A DNA stretch of 64,000 bases from Pseudomonas mangiferae (GTDB taxonomy: Bacteria; Pseudomonadota; Gammaproteobacteria; Pseudomonadales; Pseudomonadaceae), in the NCBI RefSeq assembly GCF_007109405.1, contig NZ_VJOY01000009.1, positions 159,613-223,612 of the forward strand, written 5' to 3'. Below, in pieces: positions 41,152-52,580 of the stretch. Position 1 is the first letter of the stretch. Each line of letters opens with the position of its first letter. Under the pieces are notes generated by a model that was given only the letters and a program-made list of their open reading frames with translations, was not told the origin of the DNA and made no database searches. Both the position numbers and the translations under genes were made by a program.

Positions 41152-42180
41152 TTGAACGCACCCTCCGACCTCCGTCGCTTCATCCTGGAACCCTTCGAAG
41201 CGCAGCGCTTCGCCAACCTCAGCGGACAACTCGACGCTCACCTGCGCCTGATCGAGCAGCGCCTGGGAATCGAGATCCGCAACCGCGGCAACCAGTTCGA
41301 ACTGGTGGGCGATGCGGCCCGCGCCCAGGCCGCGGAAAACCTCCTGCGCCGCCTCTACCGCGAGACCGAAGCCACCGAGCTCACCCCGGACATGGTGCAC
41401 CTGTTCCTGCAGGAGTCGGGCATGGAGGAGCTGGCCGCGCCGCAGACCGACGCCAGCATCGGCCTGCGCACCCGCAAGGGCATGATTCGCCCGCGGGGCG
41501 CCAACCAGCAGCGCTACGTGCGCTCGATCCTCGACCACGACATCAACTTCGGCATCGGCCCGGCGGGCACCGGCAAGACCTACCTGGCGGTGGCCTGCGC
41601 GGTGGATGCCCTGGAGCGCGAGCAGATCCGCCGCATCCTGCTGGTGCGCCCAGCGGTGGAGGCCGGCGAGAAGCTGGGCTTCCTGCCGGGCGACCTGTCG
41701 CAGAAGATCGACCCCTACCTGCGCCCCCTGTACGACGCCCTCTACGAGATGCTCGGCTTCGAGACCGTGGCCAAGCTGATCGAGAAGCAGGTGATCGAGG
41801 TGGCGCCCCTCGCCTACATGCGCGGGCGCACCCTGAACAACAGCTTCATCATTCTCGACGAGAGCCAGAACACCACGCTGGAACAGATGAAGATGTTCCT
41901 CACCCGCATCGGCTTCGGCTCCACCGCGGTGATCACCGGCGACATCACCCAGGTGGACCTGCCCCGCGGCACCCGCTCGGGCCTGACCCACGTGATCGAG
42001 GTCCTGCGGGACGTACCGGGCATCGGCTTCACCCACTTCCAGTCCAAGGACGTGGTGCGCCACCCGCTGGTGCAGCGCATCGTCGAGGCGTACGACCGCT
42101 TCGAGTCGCGCCAGGCCGAGGACAAGGCCAGGGCGAAGGCGGCCGACAACGACCCGGGCGCGCGGGCCGACGATGCTTGA
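41152..42180 (+). CDS. ybeZ: PhoH-like ATPase (YbeZ)
   Basis: A 342-residue PhoH-family P-loop ATPase linked to YbeY and 16S rRNA maturation. It has an N-terminal KH-like region ([40 protein letters not shown]), then [19 protein letters not shown] (Walker A), [15 protein letters not shown], and [43 protein letters not shown] with the DE of Walker B. The start is most likely TTG at 41152 ([10 protein letters not shown], equal to the MNAP-type start I recall in relatives), since the ATG at 41092 adds 20 residues not seen in homologues. No strong ribosome binding site is visible. It overlaps ybeY by 8 bp. Confidence 0.9.
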   Translation: MNAPSDLRRFILEPFEAQRFANLSGQLDAHLRLIEQRLGIEIRNRGNQFELVGDAARAQAAENLLRRLYRETEATELTPDMVHLFLQESGMEELAAPQTDASIGLRTRKGMIRPRGANQQRYVRSILDHDINFGIGPAGTGKTYLAVACAVDALEREQIRRILLVRPAVEAGEKLGFLPGDLSQKIDPYLRPLYDALYEMLGFETVAKLIEKQVIEVAPLAYMRGRTLNNSFIILDESQNTTLEQMKMFLTRIGFGSTAVITGDITQVDLPRGTRSGLTHVIEVLRDVPGIGFTHFQSKDVVRHPLVQRIVEAYDRFESRQAEDKARAKAADNDPGARADDA

Positions 42181-42634
42181 ACTCGACCTGCAACTCGCCA
42201 GCGAGGCCGAAGGCCTGCCGGACGAAGCGGACTTCCGCCGCTGGTGCGAGCTGGCCCTGCGCGCCCGCAGCGCCGACTCGGAACTGACCATCCGCCTGGT
42301 GGACGAGCCCGAGGGCCGCGAACTGAACCACACCTGGCGGCACAAGGACTACGCCACCAACGTCCTGTCGTTCCCTGCCGATGTCCCGGACGGCCCCAAC
42401 GGCGAGCCGCTGCTGGACATCCCGTTGCTGGGTGACCTGGTGATCTGTGCGCCGGTGGTTGCCCGCGAGGCCGCCGAGCAGGGCAAGCCGGCCCAGGCCC
42501 ACTGGGCCCACCTGGTGATCCACGGCTGCCTGCACCTGCTGGGCTACGACCACCTGGAGGACGAGGAGGCCGAGGAAATGGAAGAGCTGGAACGACAATT
42601 GCTGGCCGAACTGGGCCATCCCGATCCGTATTGA
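42173..42634 (+). CDS. ybeY: Endoribonuclease YbeY (rRNA maturation factor)
   Basis: A 153-residue zinc-dependent endoribonuclease that matures the 16S rRNA 3' end and helps ribosome quality control. [27 protein letters not shown] is the UPF0054 signature (H-G-x-L-H-L-x-G-Y-D-H), providing three His zinc ligands. The N-terminus shows [32 protein letters not shown]. It starts within the end of ybeZ (8-bp overlap), a strong sign of translational coupling, and continues to corC. Confidence 0.95.
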   Translation: MLELDLQLASEAEGLPDEADFRRWCELALRARSADSELTIRLVDEPEGRELNHTWRHKDYATNVLSFPADVPDGPNGEPLLDIPLLGDLVICAPVVAREAAEQGKPAQAHWAHLVIHGCLHLLGYDHLEDEEAEEMEELERQLLAELGHPDPY

Positions 42635-42709
42635 TCGGGAACACATGACGGCGCGCCCTTCGCGCGCCGATGAATCATTGCCACATGCACGGGTGAACCG
42701 AGTAACACC

Positions 42710-43552
42710 ATGAGCGAAGATCGATCGAGCAGCGGGCAAAGGTCCTGGCTGGACAAGCTGACCCAGGCCTTTGCCCACGAGCCGAAGAACCGGCAGGAAC
42801 TGCTGGAACTGTTGCGCGAGGCGCACCAGAACAAATTGCTGGACAGCGAGGCCCTGGCCATCGTCGAAGGCGCCATCCAGGTCGCGGACCTGCAGGTCCG
42901 CGACATCATGGTGCCGCGCTCGCAACTGGTGAGCATCAAGGCCTGCCAGAGCCCGCAGGAATTCCTGCCGGCGATCATCGAGTCCGCCCACTCGCGCTAC
43001 CCGGTGGTGGGCGAGAGCCTGGACGACGTGCTGGGCGTGCTGCTCGCCAAGGACCTGCTGCCGCTGCTGCTCAAGTCCCCCAGCGACGCGCCGTTCAACC
43101 TCGCCGACCTGCTGCGCCCGGCCACCTTCGTGCCGGAGTCCAAGCGCCTGAACGTGCTGCTGCGGGAATTCCGCGCCAACCACAACCACATGGCCATCGT
43201 CATCGACGAGTACGGCGGCGTCGCCGGCCTGGTGACCATCGAGGACGTGCTGGAGCAGATCGTCGGCGACATCGAGGACGAGCACGACGTCGAGGAAGAC
43301 AGCTACATCAAGGCGCTGCCCAGCGGCGACTTCATCGTCAAGGCGCTGACCCCGGTGGACGCCTTCAACGAGTTCTTCGAGACCGCCTTCTCCGAGGACG
43401 ACTTCGACACCGTCGGCGGGCTGGTGATGGGCTCCTTCGGCCACCTGCCGAAGCGCAACGAGTCCACCGAGATCGGTGACTTCCGCTTCCGCGTGCTCAA
43501 CGCCGACAGCCGCCGCGTGCACCTGCTGCGGCTCACCCCGCTGTCCCGCTGA
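42710..43552 (+). CDS. corC: CBS-domain transporter-associated protein CorC
   Basis: A 280-residue cytoplasmic protein of the CorC/HlyC type. EGAIQVADLQVRDIMVPRSQLVSIKACQSP opens a CBS pair (VVGESLDDVLGVLLAKDLLPLL ... VLLREFRANHNHMAIVIDEYGGVAGLVTIEDVLEQIVGDIEDEHD), and the C-terminal CorC_HlyC domain is AFNEFFETAFSEDDFDTVGGLVMGSFGHLPKRNE. It is linked to Mg/Co efflux by CorA-type systems in enterics. The gap to ybeY is 75 bp and to lnt 100 bp, so it lies in the same transcript. Confidence 0.93.
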   Translation: MSEDRSSSGQRSWLDKLTQAFAHEPKNRQELLELLREAHQNKLLDSEALAIVEGAIQVADLQVRDIMVPRSQLVSIKACQSPQEFLPAIIESAHSRYPVVGESLDDVLGVLLAKDLLPLLLKSPSDAPFNLADLLRPATFVPESKRLNVLLREFRANHNHMAIVIDEYGGVAGLVTIEDVLEQIVGDIEDEHDVEEDSYIKALPSGDFIVKALTPVDAFNEFFETAFSEDDFDTVGGLVMGSFGHLPKRNESTEIGDFRFRVLNADSRRVHLLRLTPLSR

Positions 43553-43652
43553 GCGTTCCCCTCCGGTGCGGCCCTGCCGCCGCGCCGGACGCTGGCAACG
43601 GCCAGATGCCTGCCTGTACCCTGGCGGCCTTTTCCTTCCCCGAGGATCTTCG

Positions 43653-45173
43653 ATGCGCTGGATCACCCGCCCCGGCTGGCCGGGCAACCTGCTTGCCCTG
43701 TTCGCCGGCGCCCTCACCCCGCTGACCCTCGCGCCCTTCGACCTCTGGCCGCTGTCGCTGCTGTCCCTGGCGCTGTTCTACCTCGGCCTGCGGGACCTGA
43801 CGCCCCGTGGCGCCCTGCTGCGGGGCTGGTGCTACGGCTTCGGCCTGTTCCTCGCCGGGACCAGCTGGATCTACGTGAGCATCCACGACTACGGCGACGC
43901 CCCGCTGCCCCTGGCGGCGTTCCTCACCGGCGGCTTCTGCGCCGGCGTCGCGCTGTTCTTCGCCCTGCCCGCCTGGCTCTGGGCGCGCTGGCTGCGACGC
44001 GCCGAGGCGCCTCTGGCGGATGCCCTGGCGTTCGCCGCGCTATGGTGGCTGCAGGAGGTGTTCCGCGGCTGGTTCCTCACCGGCTTCCCCTGGCTCTACG
44101 CCGGCTACAGCCAGCAGCAAGGCCCCCTGGCGGGGCTGGCGCCGGTGGGCGGGGTGTGGCTGGTGTCCTTCGTGCTGGCGGGCAGCGCCGCGCTGCTGGT
44201 GAACCTGCCGCGGTTGCGCGCGCGCCGCGCCTTTCTCGGCGTCGCCCTGGTGCTGCTGGCCGCACCCTGGGTCACCGGCCCGCTGCTGAAGGGGCACGCC
44301 TGGACCACACCGCTGGGTGAGCCGCTGAGTGTCGCCGCGGTCCAGGGCAACGTTGCCCAGCAGATGAAATGGGACCCGGCGCAGTTGAACGCGCAGCTCG
44401 CCCTGTACCGCGACCTGACCCGCGCAAGCCAGCGGGTCGACCTGATCGTCTGGCCGGAAACGGCGGTGCCGGTGCTCAAGGAGTTCGCCACCCCCTACCT
44501 GCAGGGGATGGACGCTTTCGCCCGCTCCCGCGAGGCGGCGCTGATCACCGGGGTGCCGGTGCGCCAGCTCCAGCCGGACGGCGGCAAGCGCTATTTCAAC
44601 GGCATCACCGTGGTGGGCCAGGGCCAGGGCGACTACCTGAAGCAGAAGCTGGTGCCGTTCGGCGAATACGTGCCGCTGCAGGACCTGCTGCGGGGGCTGA
44701 TCGCCTTCTTCGACCTGCCCATGTCCGACTTCGCCCGCGGGCCCGCCGACCAGCCGCCCCTGGAAGCCAAGGGCCGCCGCCTGGCGCCGTACATCTGCTA
44801 CGAAGTGGTCTACCCGGAATTCGCCGCGTCCCTGGCGGCGCGCAGCGACCTCCTGCTAACAGTGAGCAACGACACCTGGTTCGGTACCTCCATCGGCCCC
44901 CTGCAGCACCTGCAGATGGCGCAGATGCGTGCGCTGGAGGCAGGACGCTGGATGATCCGCGCCACCAACAACGGGGTCACCGCCCTGATCGACCCCCAGG
45001 GACGCATCACCGAGCAGGTGCCGCAGTTCCAGCAAGCGATCCTCTATGGTGACGTGCAGCCCATGGAAGGCCTGACGCCGTACCTGCGCTGGCGTTCCTG
45101 GCCCCTGGCGGTGCTCTGCGGACTGTTGCTGGTCTGGGCGCGCCTGGCGAGCCGGTTCAGCAAGCTGATCTGA
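43653..45173 (+). CDS. lnt: Apolipoprotein N-acyltransferase
   Basis: A 506-residue inner-membrane enzyme that adds the third acyl chain to lipoproteins. The N-terminal half has about six transmembrane helices (LLALFAGALTPLTLAPFDLW, FYLGLRDL ... WLYAGYSQQQGPLAGLAPVGGVWLVSFVLAG). The periplasmic nitrilase-fold domain has the triad E in LIVWPETAVPVL, K in YLKQKLVPFGEYVPL and C in APYICYEVVYPEF. A last helix closes the C-terminus. Start 43653 has GAGG upstream. It is the last gene of the miaB run. The convergent ydcF-like gene ends 6 bp away. Confidence 0.94.
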   Translation: MRWITRPGWPGNLLALFAGALTPLTLAPFDLWPLSLLSLALFYLGLRDLTPRGALLRGWCYGFGLFLAGTSWIYVSIHDYGDAPLPLAAFLTGGFCAGVALFFALPAWLWARWLRRAEAPLADALAFAALWWLQEVFRGWFLTGFPWLYAGYSQQQGPLAGLAPVGGVWLVSFVLAGSAALLVNLPRLRARRAFLGVALVLLAAPWVTGPLLKGHAWTTPLGEPLSVAAVQGNVAQQMKWDPAQLNAQLALYRDLTRASQRVDLIVWPETAVPVLKEFATPYLQGMDAFARSREAALITGVPVRQLQPDGGKRYFNGITVVGQGQGDYLKQKLVPFGEYVPLQDLLRGLIAFFDLPMSDFARGPADQPPLEAKGRRLAPYICYEVVYPEFAASLAARSDLLLTVSNDTWFGTSIGPLQHLQMAQMRALEAGRWMIRATNNGVTALIDPQGRITEQVPQFQQAILYGDVQPMEGLTPYLRWRSWPLAVLCGLLLVWARLASRFSKLI

Positions 45174-45179
45174 AGCGGC

Positions 45180-45938
45180 TCAGCGGTAGACCAGGGGGTA
45201 GGCCAGCAGGCCGACCGCCTCATTGAGCAGCATGCCGTTCTGCCAGACCGCGCGGCTCTCCGGCAGCCAGCCATCCAGCGGGCGCGGTGGCGGGTCGGCG
45301 AGGGAACCCACAGGAGCGGCCACCACCTCCAGGCCCTGGCGCTCGAAGCACCAGCGGGCCCGTGCCATATGCCAGGCCTGGGTCACCAGCACTACCCGGG
45401 TCACGCCGTCGGCGGCCAGCAGGCGCGCCGATTCCACCGCGTTCTCCCAAGTGGTGCGGCTGTGGCCTTCCTCCCAGCGCACCGCCACCTGGTAGTCCTC
45501 GCGCAGGCTCGCCGCCATGATCGCCGCCTCGCTGGGCGGCTCACCGTAGTGCAGTCCGCCGGAGGTGAGCAGCGGCAAGCCGCTGGCCCGGGCCAGCCGA
45601 GCGGCATAGCGCAGCCGTTCGTTGGCCATCAGCCCCGGCTGCGGGTCTTGCCAGGCGGCGTCCCGCTCCCGCCCGGCACCCAGCACCACGATCGCCTGGG
45701 CGCGGCCGGCCAACCCCGGCCAGTCGGCCTGGGCCAGCGTCGGCTCGCGCTCCAGGGCGCGGGCGGCGTGCTCCACCACCACCGGCAGGCTCATCAGCAG
45801 CAGGCCGCCGAAGCCGATCACGAAGCAGCCCGCCGCCAGCCGTGGCCGGCGGCGTCGCCACCACCAGGCGAGCAGCAACAGGAGCAGCAGGCAACCTGGC
45901 GGCAGCAACAGCTGTTTGAGGATGTAGCGAAGCGGCAT
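45180..45938 (-). CDS. YdcF/ElyC-like DUF218 membrane protein
   Basis: A 252-residue protein with two N-terminal membrane helices (QLLLPPGCLLLLLLLAWWW and GCFVIGFGGLLLMSLPVVVEHAA) and a DUF218 domain in the periplasm. The domain shows AIVVLGAGRERDAAW, ERLRYAARLARASGLPLLTSGG, EEGHSRTTWENAVESARLLAADGVTRVVLVTQAWHMARARWCFERQGL. E. coli relatives YdcF and ElyC are linked to envelope and lipid-carrier metabolism, with no settled reaction. It is convergent with lnt. Confidence 0.82.
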   Translation of the reverse strand: MPLRYILKQLLLPPGCLLLLLLLAWWWRRRRPRLAAGCFVIGFGGLLLMSLPVVVEHAARALEREPTLAQADWPGLAGRAQAIVVLGAGRERDAAWQDPQPGLMANERLRYAARLARASGLPLLTSGGLHYGEPPSEAAIMAASLREDYQVAVRWEEGHSRTTWENAVESARLLAADGVTRVVLVTQAWHMARARWCFERQGLEVVAAPVGSLADPPPRPLDGWLPESRAVWQNGMLLNEAVGLLAYPLVYR

Positions 45939-46003
45939 CGGTGCCTCCGGGGTCAGGCACGCAGCCTACCGGGAGCGGCGAAGCACCGACAACCGCGGGT
46001 CGT

Positions 46004-46285
46004 TTAGTGGCGGGTACCCGTCCGGCTTCGGCCGGAGAGCCACAGGGGGGCGCTGCGCGGGGTTCGCCCTGCCGCCTGGCGGGCGCGCAGTTCGGGCATG
46101 TCGTGGTTCAGGTAGGCACGGATCAGTCCGAGCTCGGCCAGGCTGAGGCCTTTCAGTTCCAGCTCGTCGGGGTGTTCGTCGCGCAGCCGTTCCGCCGTTT
46201 CCGCCTCGTCCAGGGCGAGGGTCACACGCCGCAACAAGCGATCGTACAGCTCCGTTCTCGTATCCGCCTTGCGTGCTTCATTCAT
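46004..46285 (-). CDS. Small helical hypothetical protein (YbeL-like N-terminal pattern)
   Basis: A 93-residue protein I cannot name with confidence. The first 70 residues are helical: TELYDRLLRRVTLALDEAETAERLRDEHPDELELKGLSLAELGLIRAYLNHDMPELRAR. This recalls the N-terminal helices of the YbeL/DUF1451 family (YxRLLxRVxxAL..., ...LT..E...I..YL.RD). The cysteine-rich zinc ribbon that ends those proteins is missing, and the last 20 residues are basic and low-complexity. It may be a truncated or divergent member. It sits between the ydcF-like gene and the divergent leuS, where a YbeL homologue is common. Confidence 0.6.
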   Translation of the reverse strand: MNEARKADTRTELYDRLLRRVTLALDEAETAERLRDEHPDELELKGLSLAELGLIRAYLNHDMPELRARQAAGRTPRSAPLWLSGRSRTGTRH

Positions 46286-46330
46286 CGGTCACCTCGGTCG
46301 GCCGGGTTCGGCCGGTTGCGGAAAGTCTAG

Positions 46331-49081
<2,751 letters not shown>

Positions 49082-49142
49082 CACATCGGCCACTGGGCGG
49101 CGGCCTCGGTCGCCGCCGGATGGCCACAAGGGGATAACGAAC

Positions 49143-49757
49143 ATGATGAAACGGAATCTGCTGGTCCTGGGCCTGGCCGTATTGCTGAGCGCGTGTGGCT
49201 TCCACCTGCGCGGCACCGGCGAGAACGCGGCCTTCGCCCTCACCGAGCTGGACGTCCAGGCCCGCAACGCCTATGGCGACACCGTGCGCCAGCTGCGCCA
49301 CCTGCTCAAGAGCAACCACGTCAAGGTTCACGCCGGCGCGCCCTACCGTGTGCTGCTGGTCCGCGAGCAGGAGACCCGCCGCACCGCCAGCTACACCGGC
49401 GCCGCCCGCAGTGCCGAGTACGAGCTGAACACTGCGCTGGACTACGAGATCCGCGACAGCCAGAACCTGCTGCTGATCCAGGACAAGATCGACGTGCAGA
49501 AGGTCTACGTGCACGACGAGAACAATCTGATCGGCTCCGACCAGGAAGCCGCCCAGCTGCGCGAGGAAATGCGTCGCGACCTGGTGCAGCAACTGGTCCT
49601 GCGCCTGCAACTGCTGGACCCGGCCAAGCTGGAAGAACTGCAGAAGACCGCCCAGGCCAAGGCGCAAGCCGAGGCCGAGGCCCTGGAGGCCCAGCGCCGC
49701 GCCCACGAGGACCAGCCGCAGCAGCCGTCCATCAAGCTGCCGGTCAACCTTCAGTGA
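49143..49757 (+). CDS. lptE: LPS-assembly lipoprotein LptE
   Basis: A 204-residue outer-membrane lipoprotein that plugs LptD and helps insert LPS. The lipobox LLSAC lies at residues 14-18, followed by GFHLRGTG, the typical LptE N-terminus. [31 protein letters not shown] and [21 protein letters not shown] are the LptE core. The C-terminal 50 residues are helical and charged ([33 protein letters not shown]), as in Pseudomonas homologues. AAGGGGAT is the ribosome binding site. It is followed by holA 43 bp away. Confidence 0.92.
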   Translation: MMKRNLLVLGLAVLLSACGFHLRGTGENAAFALTELDVQARNAYGDTVRQLRHLLKSNHVKVHAGAPYRVLLVREQETRRTASYTGAARSAEYELNTALDYEIRDSQNLLLIQDKIDVQKVYVHDENNLIGSDQEAAQLREEMRRDLVQQLVLRLQLLDPAKLEELQKTAQAKAQAEAEALEAQRRAHEDQPQQPSIKLPVNLQ

Positions 49758-49800
49758 TCGCCCTCGGGGTCGCCGCCTGGCGGCCCCGGCCCTCCCGCCG

Positions 49801-50841
49801 ATGAAACTCTCCCCCGCGCAACTGAACCGCCACCTCCAGGGCGACCTCGCCCCGGTGTACGTGGTCAGCGGTGACGAGCCCCTGCTCTGCCAGGAAGCCT
49901 GCGATGCCATTCGCGGCGCCGCCCGCGCCCGCGGGTTCGGCGAACGCCAGGTGTTCAACGCCGACGCTTCCTTCGATTGGGGCCAGCTCCACGAGGCCGG
50001 CGCCAGCCTCTCGCTGTTCGCCGAACAACGCCTGCTGGAGCTGCGCATCCCTTCCGGCAAGCCCGGCGACAAAGGGGCCGCGGCACTGTTGGAGTACCTG
50101 GCGCGGCCGCCGGAAGACACCCTGCTGCTGGTCAGCCTGCCCAAGCTGGACGGCAGCACCCAGAAGACCAAGTGGGCCAAGGCGCTGATCGACGGCCCCG
50201 GCAGCCAGTTCCTGCAGATCTGGCCGGTAGAGGCGGCGCAGTTGCCGCAATGGGTCCGCCAGCGCCTGGCCCAGGCCGGCCTGGTGGCCACGCCGGACGC
50301 GGTGGAGCTGATCGCCGCCCGGGTGGAAGGCAACCTGCTGGCGGCGGCCCAGGAGATCGAGAAACTCAAGCTGCTGGCCCGGGACAACCAGGTGGATGGG
50401 GACACGGTGCAGGCCAGCGTGGCCGACAGCGCCCGCTTCGACGTCTTCGGCCTGATCGACGCCGCCCTCAACGGCGAGGCCGCCCACACCCTGCGCATCC
50501 TCGAAGGGCTGCGCGGCGAGGGCGTGGAGCCGCCGGTGATCCTCTGGGCCCTGGCCCGGGAGCTGCGGCTCCTGGGCGGGCTGGCCCAGCAGTTCGCCCA
50601 GGGCACCCCCCTGGACAAGGCCTTCGCTGCGGCCCGGCCGCCGGTGTGGGACAAGCGCCGCCCGCTGCTTTCTCGCGCCCTGCAGCGGCACCCCGCGTCG
50701 CGCTGGAACGCGCTGCTGCGGGATGCCCAGCACATCGATGCGCAGATCAAGGGCCAGGCGCCGGGCACCCCCTGGACCGGCCTCGCGCGCCTTTGCCTGC
50801 TGCTGAGCGGCCAGCGCCTGACATTGCCGGCCGAAGGCTGA
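49801..50841 (+). CDS. holA: DNA polymerase III subunit delta
   Basis: A 346-residue clamp-loader subunit that opens the sliding clamp. The start YVVSGDEPLLCQEACDAIRGAARARGFGERQVFNAD and SLSLFAEQRLLELRIPSGKPGDKGAAALLEYL give domain I. RLAQAGLVATPDAVELIAARVEGNLLAAAQEIEKLKLL and ARFDVFGLIDAALNGEAAHTLRILEGLRGEGVEPPVILWALARELRLL give domains II and III. It lies directly after lptE, the standard order. The stop is followed by a possible attenuating hairpin (50911-50932) before arfA. Confidence 0.93.
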   Translation: MKLSPAQLNRHLQGDLAPVYVVSGDEPLLCQEACDAIRGAARARGFGERQVFNADASFDWGQLHEAGASLSLFAEQRLLELRIPSGKPGDKGAAALLEYLARPPEDTLLLVSLPKLDGSTQKTKWAKALIDGPGSQFLQIWPVEAAQLPQWVRQRLAQAGLVATPDAVELIAARVEGNLLAAAQEIEKLKLLARDNQVDGDTVQASVADSARFDVFGLIDAALNGEAAHTLRILEGLRGEGVEPPVILWALARELRLLGGLAQQFAQGTPLDKAFAAARPPVWDKRRPLLSRALQRHPASRWNALLRDAQHIDAQIKGQAPGTPWTGLARLCLLLSGQRLTLPAEG

Positions 50842-50910
50842 CGAACGGGCATCCCCGATGGGAACGGGCGGCCTCCTGCGAAGTCCTATCCGCGCGCCTC
50901 GACAAGCGCC

Positions 50911-50932
50911 CGCGCATCGTCCAGGATGCGCG
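50911..50932 (+). terminator. 8-bp hairpin between holA and arfA
   Basis: CGCGCATC (50911-50918) and GATGCGCG (50925-50932) pair perfectly around a 6-base loop, followed by CCTTCCCC. It could be a weak terminator for holA or a structured leader for arfA; its tail has too few T to be a clear rho-independent terminator. Confidence 0.35.
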
Positions 50933-50953
50933 CCTTCCCCCAGGAGAGACCCC

Positions 50954-51103
50954 ATGGCCAAGTCCAAGAAACGGCCCAACAAGGCCAAGTCCATCGTCGC
51001 CCAACCCCTGTTCCGCAACCGCCAGGAAACGCCCCGCAAGGGCAAAGGCAGCTACCGCCGCGAAGCCTCCCACTGGGAGGCTTCGGTCTTTCTGGCCGCC
51101 TAA
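50954..51103 (+). CDS. arfA: Alternative ribosome-rescue factor ArfA
   Basis: A 49-residue protein that recruits RF2 to ribosomes stalled without a stop codon. The match is SIVAQPLFRNRQETPRKGKGSYRREASHWEASVF, which has the ArfA pattern PLFR.R.E...KGKGSY.R...... WEAS. The N-terminus MAKSKKRPNKAKS is basic. AGGAGAG precedes the ATG. The codons for REASHWEAS form an 11-bp perfect hairpin just before the stop. As in E. coli arfA, this should truncate the mRNA by RNase III or termination so that the protein is made from a nonstop message when tmRNA fails. It ends 12 bp before the next gene. Confidence 0.85.
   Translation: MAKSKKRPNKAKSIVAQPLFRNRQETPRKGKGSYRREASHWEASVFLAA
51061..51085 (+). promoter_or_regulatory. 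Hairpin inside arfA coding region (nonstop-message generating element)
   Basis: CGAAGCCTCCC (51061-51071) and GGGAGGCTTCG (51075-51085) form an 11-bp stem with an ACT loop, inside the arfA frame and 18 nt before the stop codon. Known arfA genes carry such a stem as an RNase III site or terminator. It is followed by CTTTCT, too short a tail to tell which. Confidence 0.7.
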
Positions 51104-51115
51104 AAAGAGGCAGGC

Positions 51116-52483
51116 ATGCTAAGGTCGCGGTCTGTACGCAAGAGACGCCTTTCCATGCCCGATGTTGAAATACCCGGCCTGATCCTGCGCAGCCTGGTCG
51201 CCGGCTCCCTGCTGACCCTGGGCGCATGCGCCGGCCAGGCCCCTGGCGTTCCGGCCCTCGCCGCGGCGCCCGCCGGCAACCTCTCCCTGCCATCGCCGCC
51301 CGCCCGCGCCACCGCGCCATCCGCGCCCGTGGCCAGCCTGGGCGACGGCGCCGAACCCACCCTCAGCTTCGACAGCTGGCGCAGCGGGTTCCGCGACGAG
51401 GCCCTGCGCGCGGGGATTCGCGCGGACGTCTTCGACGCCGCCTTCGCCGGCGTCCAGCCAGACCCCTCGGTAGTCACCGCCGACCGCAGCCAGCCGGAGT
51501 TCTCCCGCCCGGTCTGGGAGTACCTGGAAGGCGCCATGTCGCCCGCCCGCATCCGCCGCGGCCAGGCCCTGCTGGAGCAGTACCGCTCGACCCTGGACGA
51601 CATCGAGCGACGCTACGGCGTCGACCGCTCGGTGCTGGTGGCGATCTGGGGCATGGAGAGCAGTTTCGGCCAGATCACCGGCGACAAGTCGGTGATCCGT
51701 TCCCTGGCCACCCTGGCCTACGAAGGCCGGCGCCCGGCTTTCGCCCATGAGCAATTGCTGGCGGCCTTGCAGATCCTGCAGAACGGCGACATCGCGCCGT
51801 CGCGCATGCTGGGCTCCTGGGCCGGCGCCATGGGCCAGACCCAGTTCATCCCCACCACCTACAACACCCATGCGGTGGACTTCGACGGCGACGGCCGCCG
51901 CGACATCTGGACCTCCCCGGTGGATGCCCTGGCGTCCACCGCCCACTACCTGCAGGCATCCGGCTGGCGCGGCAAGCAGCCCTGGGGCTTCGAGGCCTTC
52001 CTGCCCAGCGGCTTCGACTATGCCCAGGCCGACGCGGAGATCCGCAAGCCCCTGGCGGAATGGCGCCGCCTGGGGGTGAAGACCGCAGCCTTGCCGGCGA
52101 CCCTGGACCAGGAGTCCGCCTCGCTGCTGCTGCCGGCGGGCTACCGGGGCCCGGCGTTCCTGGTGCTGGACAATTTCCGGGCGGTGCTGAAGTACAACAA
52201 CTCGTCCGCCTATGCCCTGGCGGTCGGGCTGCTGTCCCAGCGCTTCCAGGGCGCCGGGCAGGTGGCCGGCAGTTGGCCCACGGACGAATCGCCCCTGAGC
52301 CGCAGCGAGCGCATCGCCCTGCAGGAGACCCTGGCCAACCGCGGCTACGATCCCGGTGCCGCCGACGGCATCATCGGCGCCAACACCCGCCGGGCGATCC
52401 GCAGCTACCAGCAGCGCCTGGGCTGGCCGGCGGACGGTTACCCGACCCAGCGCCTGCTGCAGGAACTGCAGACCTCCCGCTAA
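51116..52483 (+). CDS. Membrane-bound lytic murein transglycosylase, MltB type with peptidoglycan-binding domain (SltB2-like)
   Basis: A 455-residue lytic transglycosylase that cleaves peptidoglycan. It has a lipoprotein leader ending LLTLGAC, and a proline/alanine linker to residue 80. The MltB domain follows: SWRSGFRDEALRAGIRADVFDAAF, RRYGVDRSVLVAIWGMESSFGQITGD with the catalytic Glu in GMES, LGSWAGAMGQTQFIPTTYNTHAVDFDGDGRRDIWTSPVDALASTAHYL, and YNNSSAYALAVGLLSQRF. The C-terminal 60 residues are a peptidoglycan-binding domain (ETLANRGYDPGAADGIIGANTRRAIRSYQQRLGWPADGYPTQRLL). Start 51116 has GAGG at good spacing; 51155 is a possible alternative. A second MltB paralogue is at 56938. Confidence 0.9.
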   Translation: MLRSRSVRKRRLSMPDVEIPGLILRSLVAGSLLTLGACAGQAPGVPALAAAPAGNLSLPSPPARATAPSAPVASLGDGAEPTLSFDSWRSGFRDEALRAGIRADVFDAAFAGVQPDPSVVTADRSQPEFSRPVWEYLEGAMSPARIRRGQALLEQYRSTLDDIERRYGVDRSVLVAIWGMESSFGQITGDKSVIRSLATLAYEGRRPAFAHEQLLAALQILQNGDIAPSRMLGSWAGAMGQTQFIPTTYNTHAVDFDGDGRRDIWTSPVDALASTAHYLQASGWRGKQPWGFEAFLPSGFDYAQADAEIRKPLAEWRRLGVKTAALPATLDQESASLLLPAGYRGPAFLVLDNFRAVLKYNNSSAYALAVGLLSQRFQGAGQVAGSWPTDESPLSRSERIALQETLANRGYDPGAADGIIGANTRRAIRSYQQRLGWPADGYPTQRLLQELQTSR

Positions 52484-52530
52484 CCGCAGCGAGGTCTCGC
52501 GCACCGCGCGGTGCCTCGAGACCGGCAAGC

Positions 52531-52566
52531 AAAAGGCCCGACCGGATCGCTCCGCTCGGGCCTTTT
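52531..52566. terminator. Bidirectional terminator between the SltB2-like gene and lipA
   Basis: AAAAGGCCCGA (52531-52541) and TCGGGCCTTTT (52556-52566) form an 11-bp perfect stem with A/T tails on both sides. It serves the convergent genes on each strand. Confidence 0.85.
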
Positions 52567-52580
52567 CGTGCAGGGCGGGT

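Noticed and set aside
43653..45173. Longer lnt reading from 43476
   Set aside because: The upstream part is the end of corC in another frame; the ATG at 43653 has a ribosome binding site and begins at the first membrane helix.
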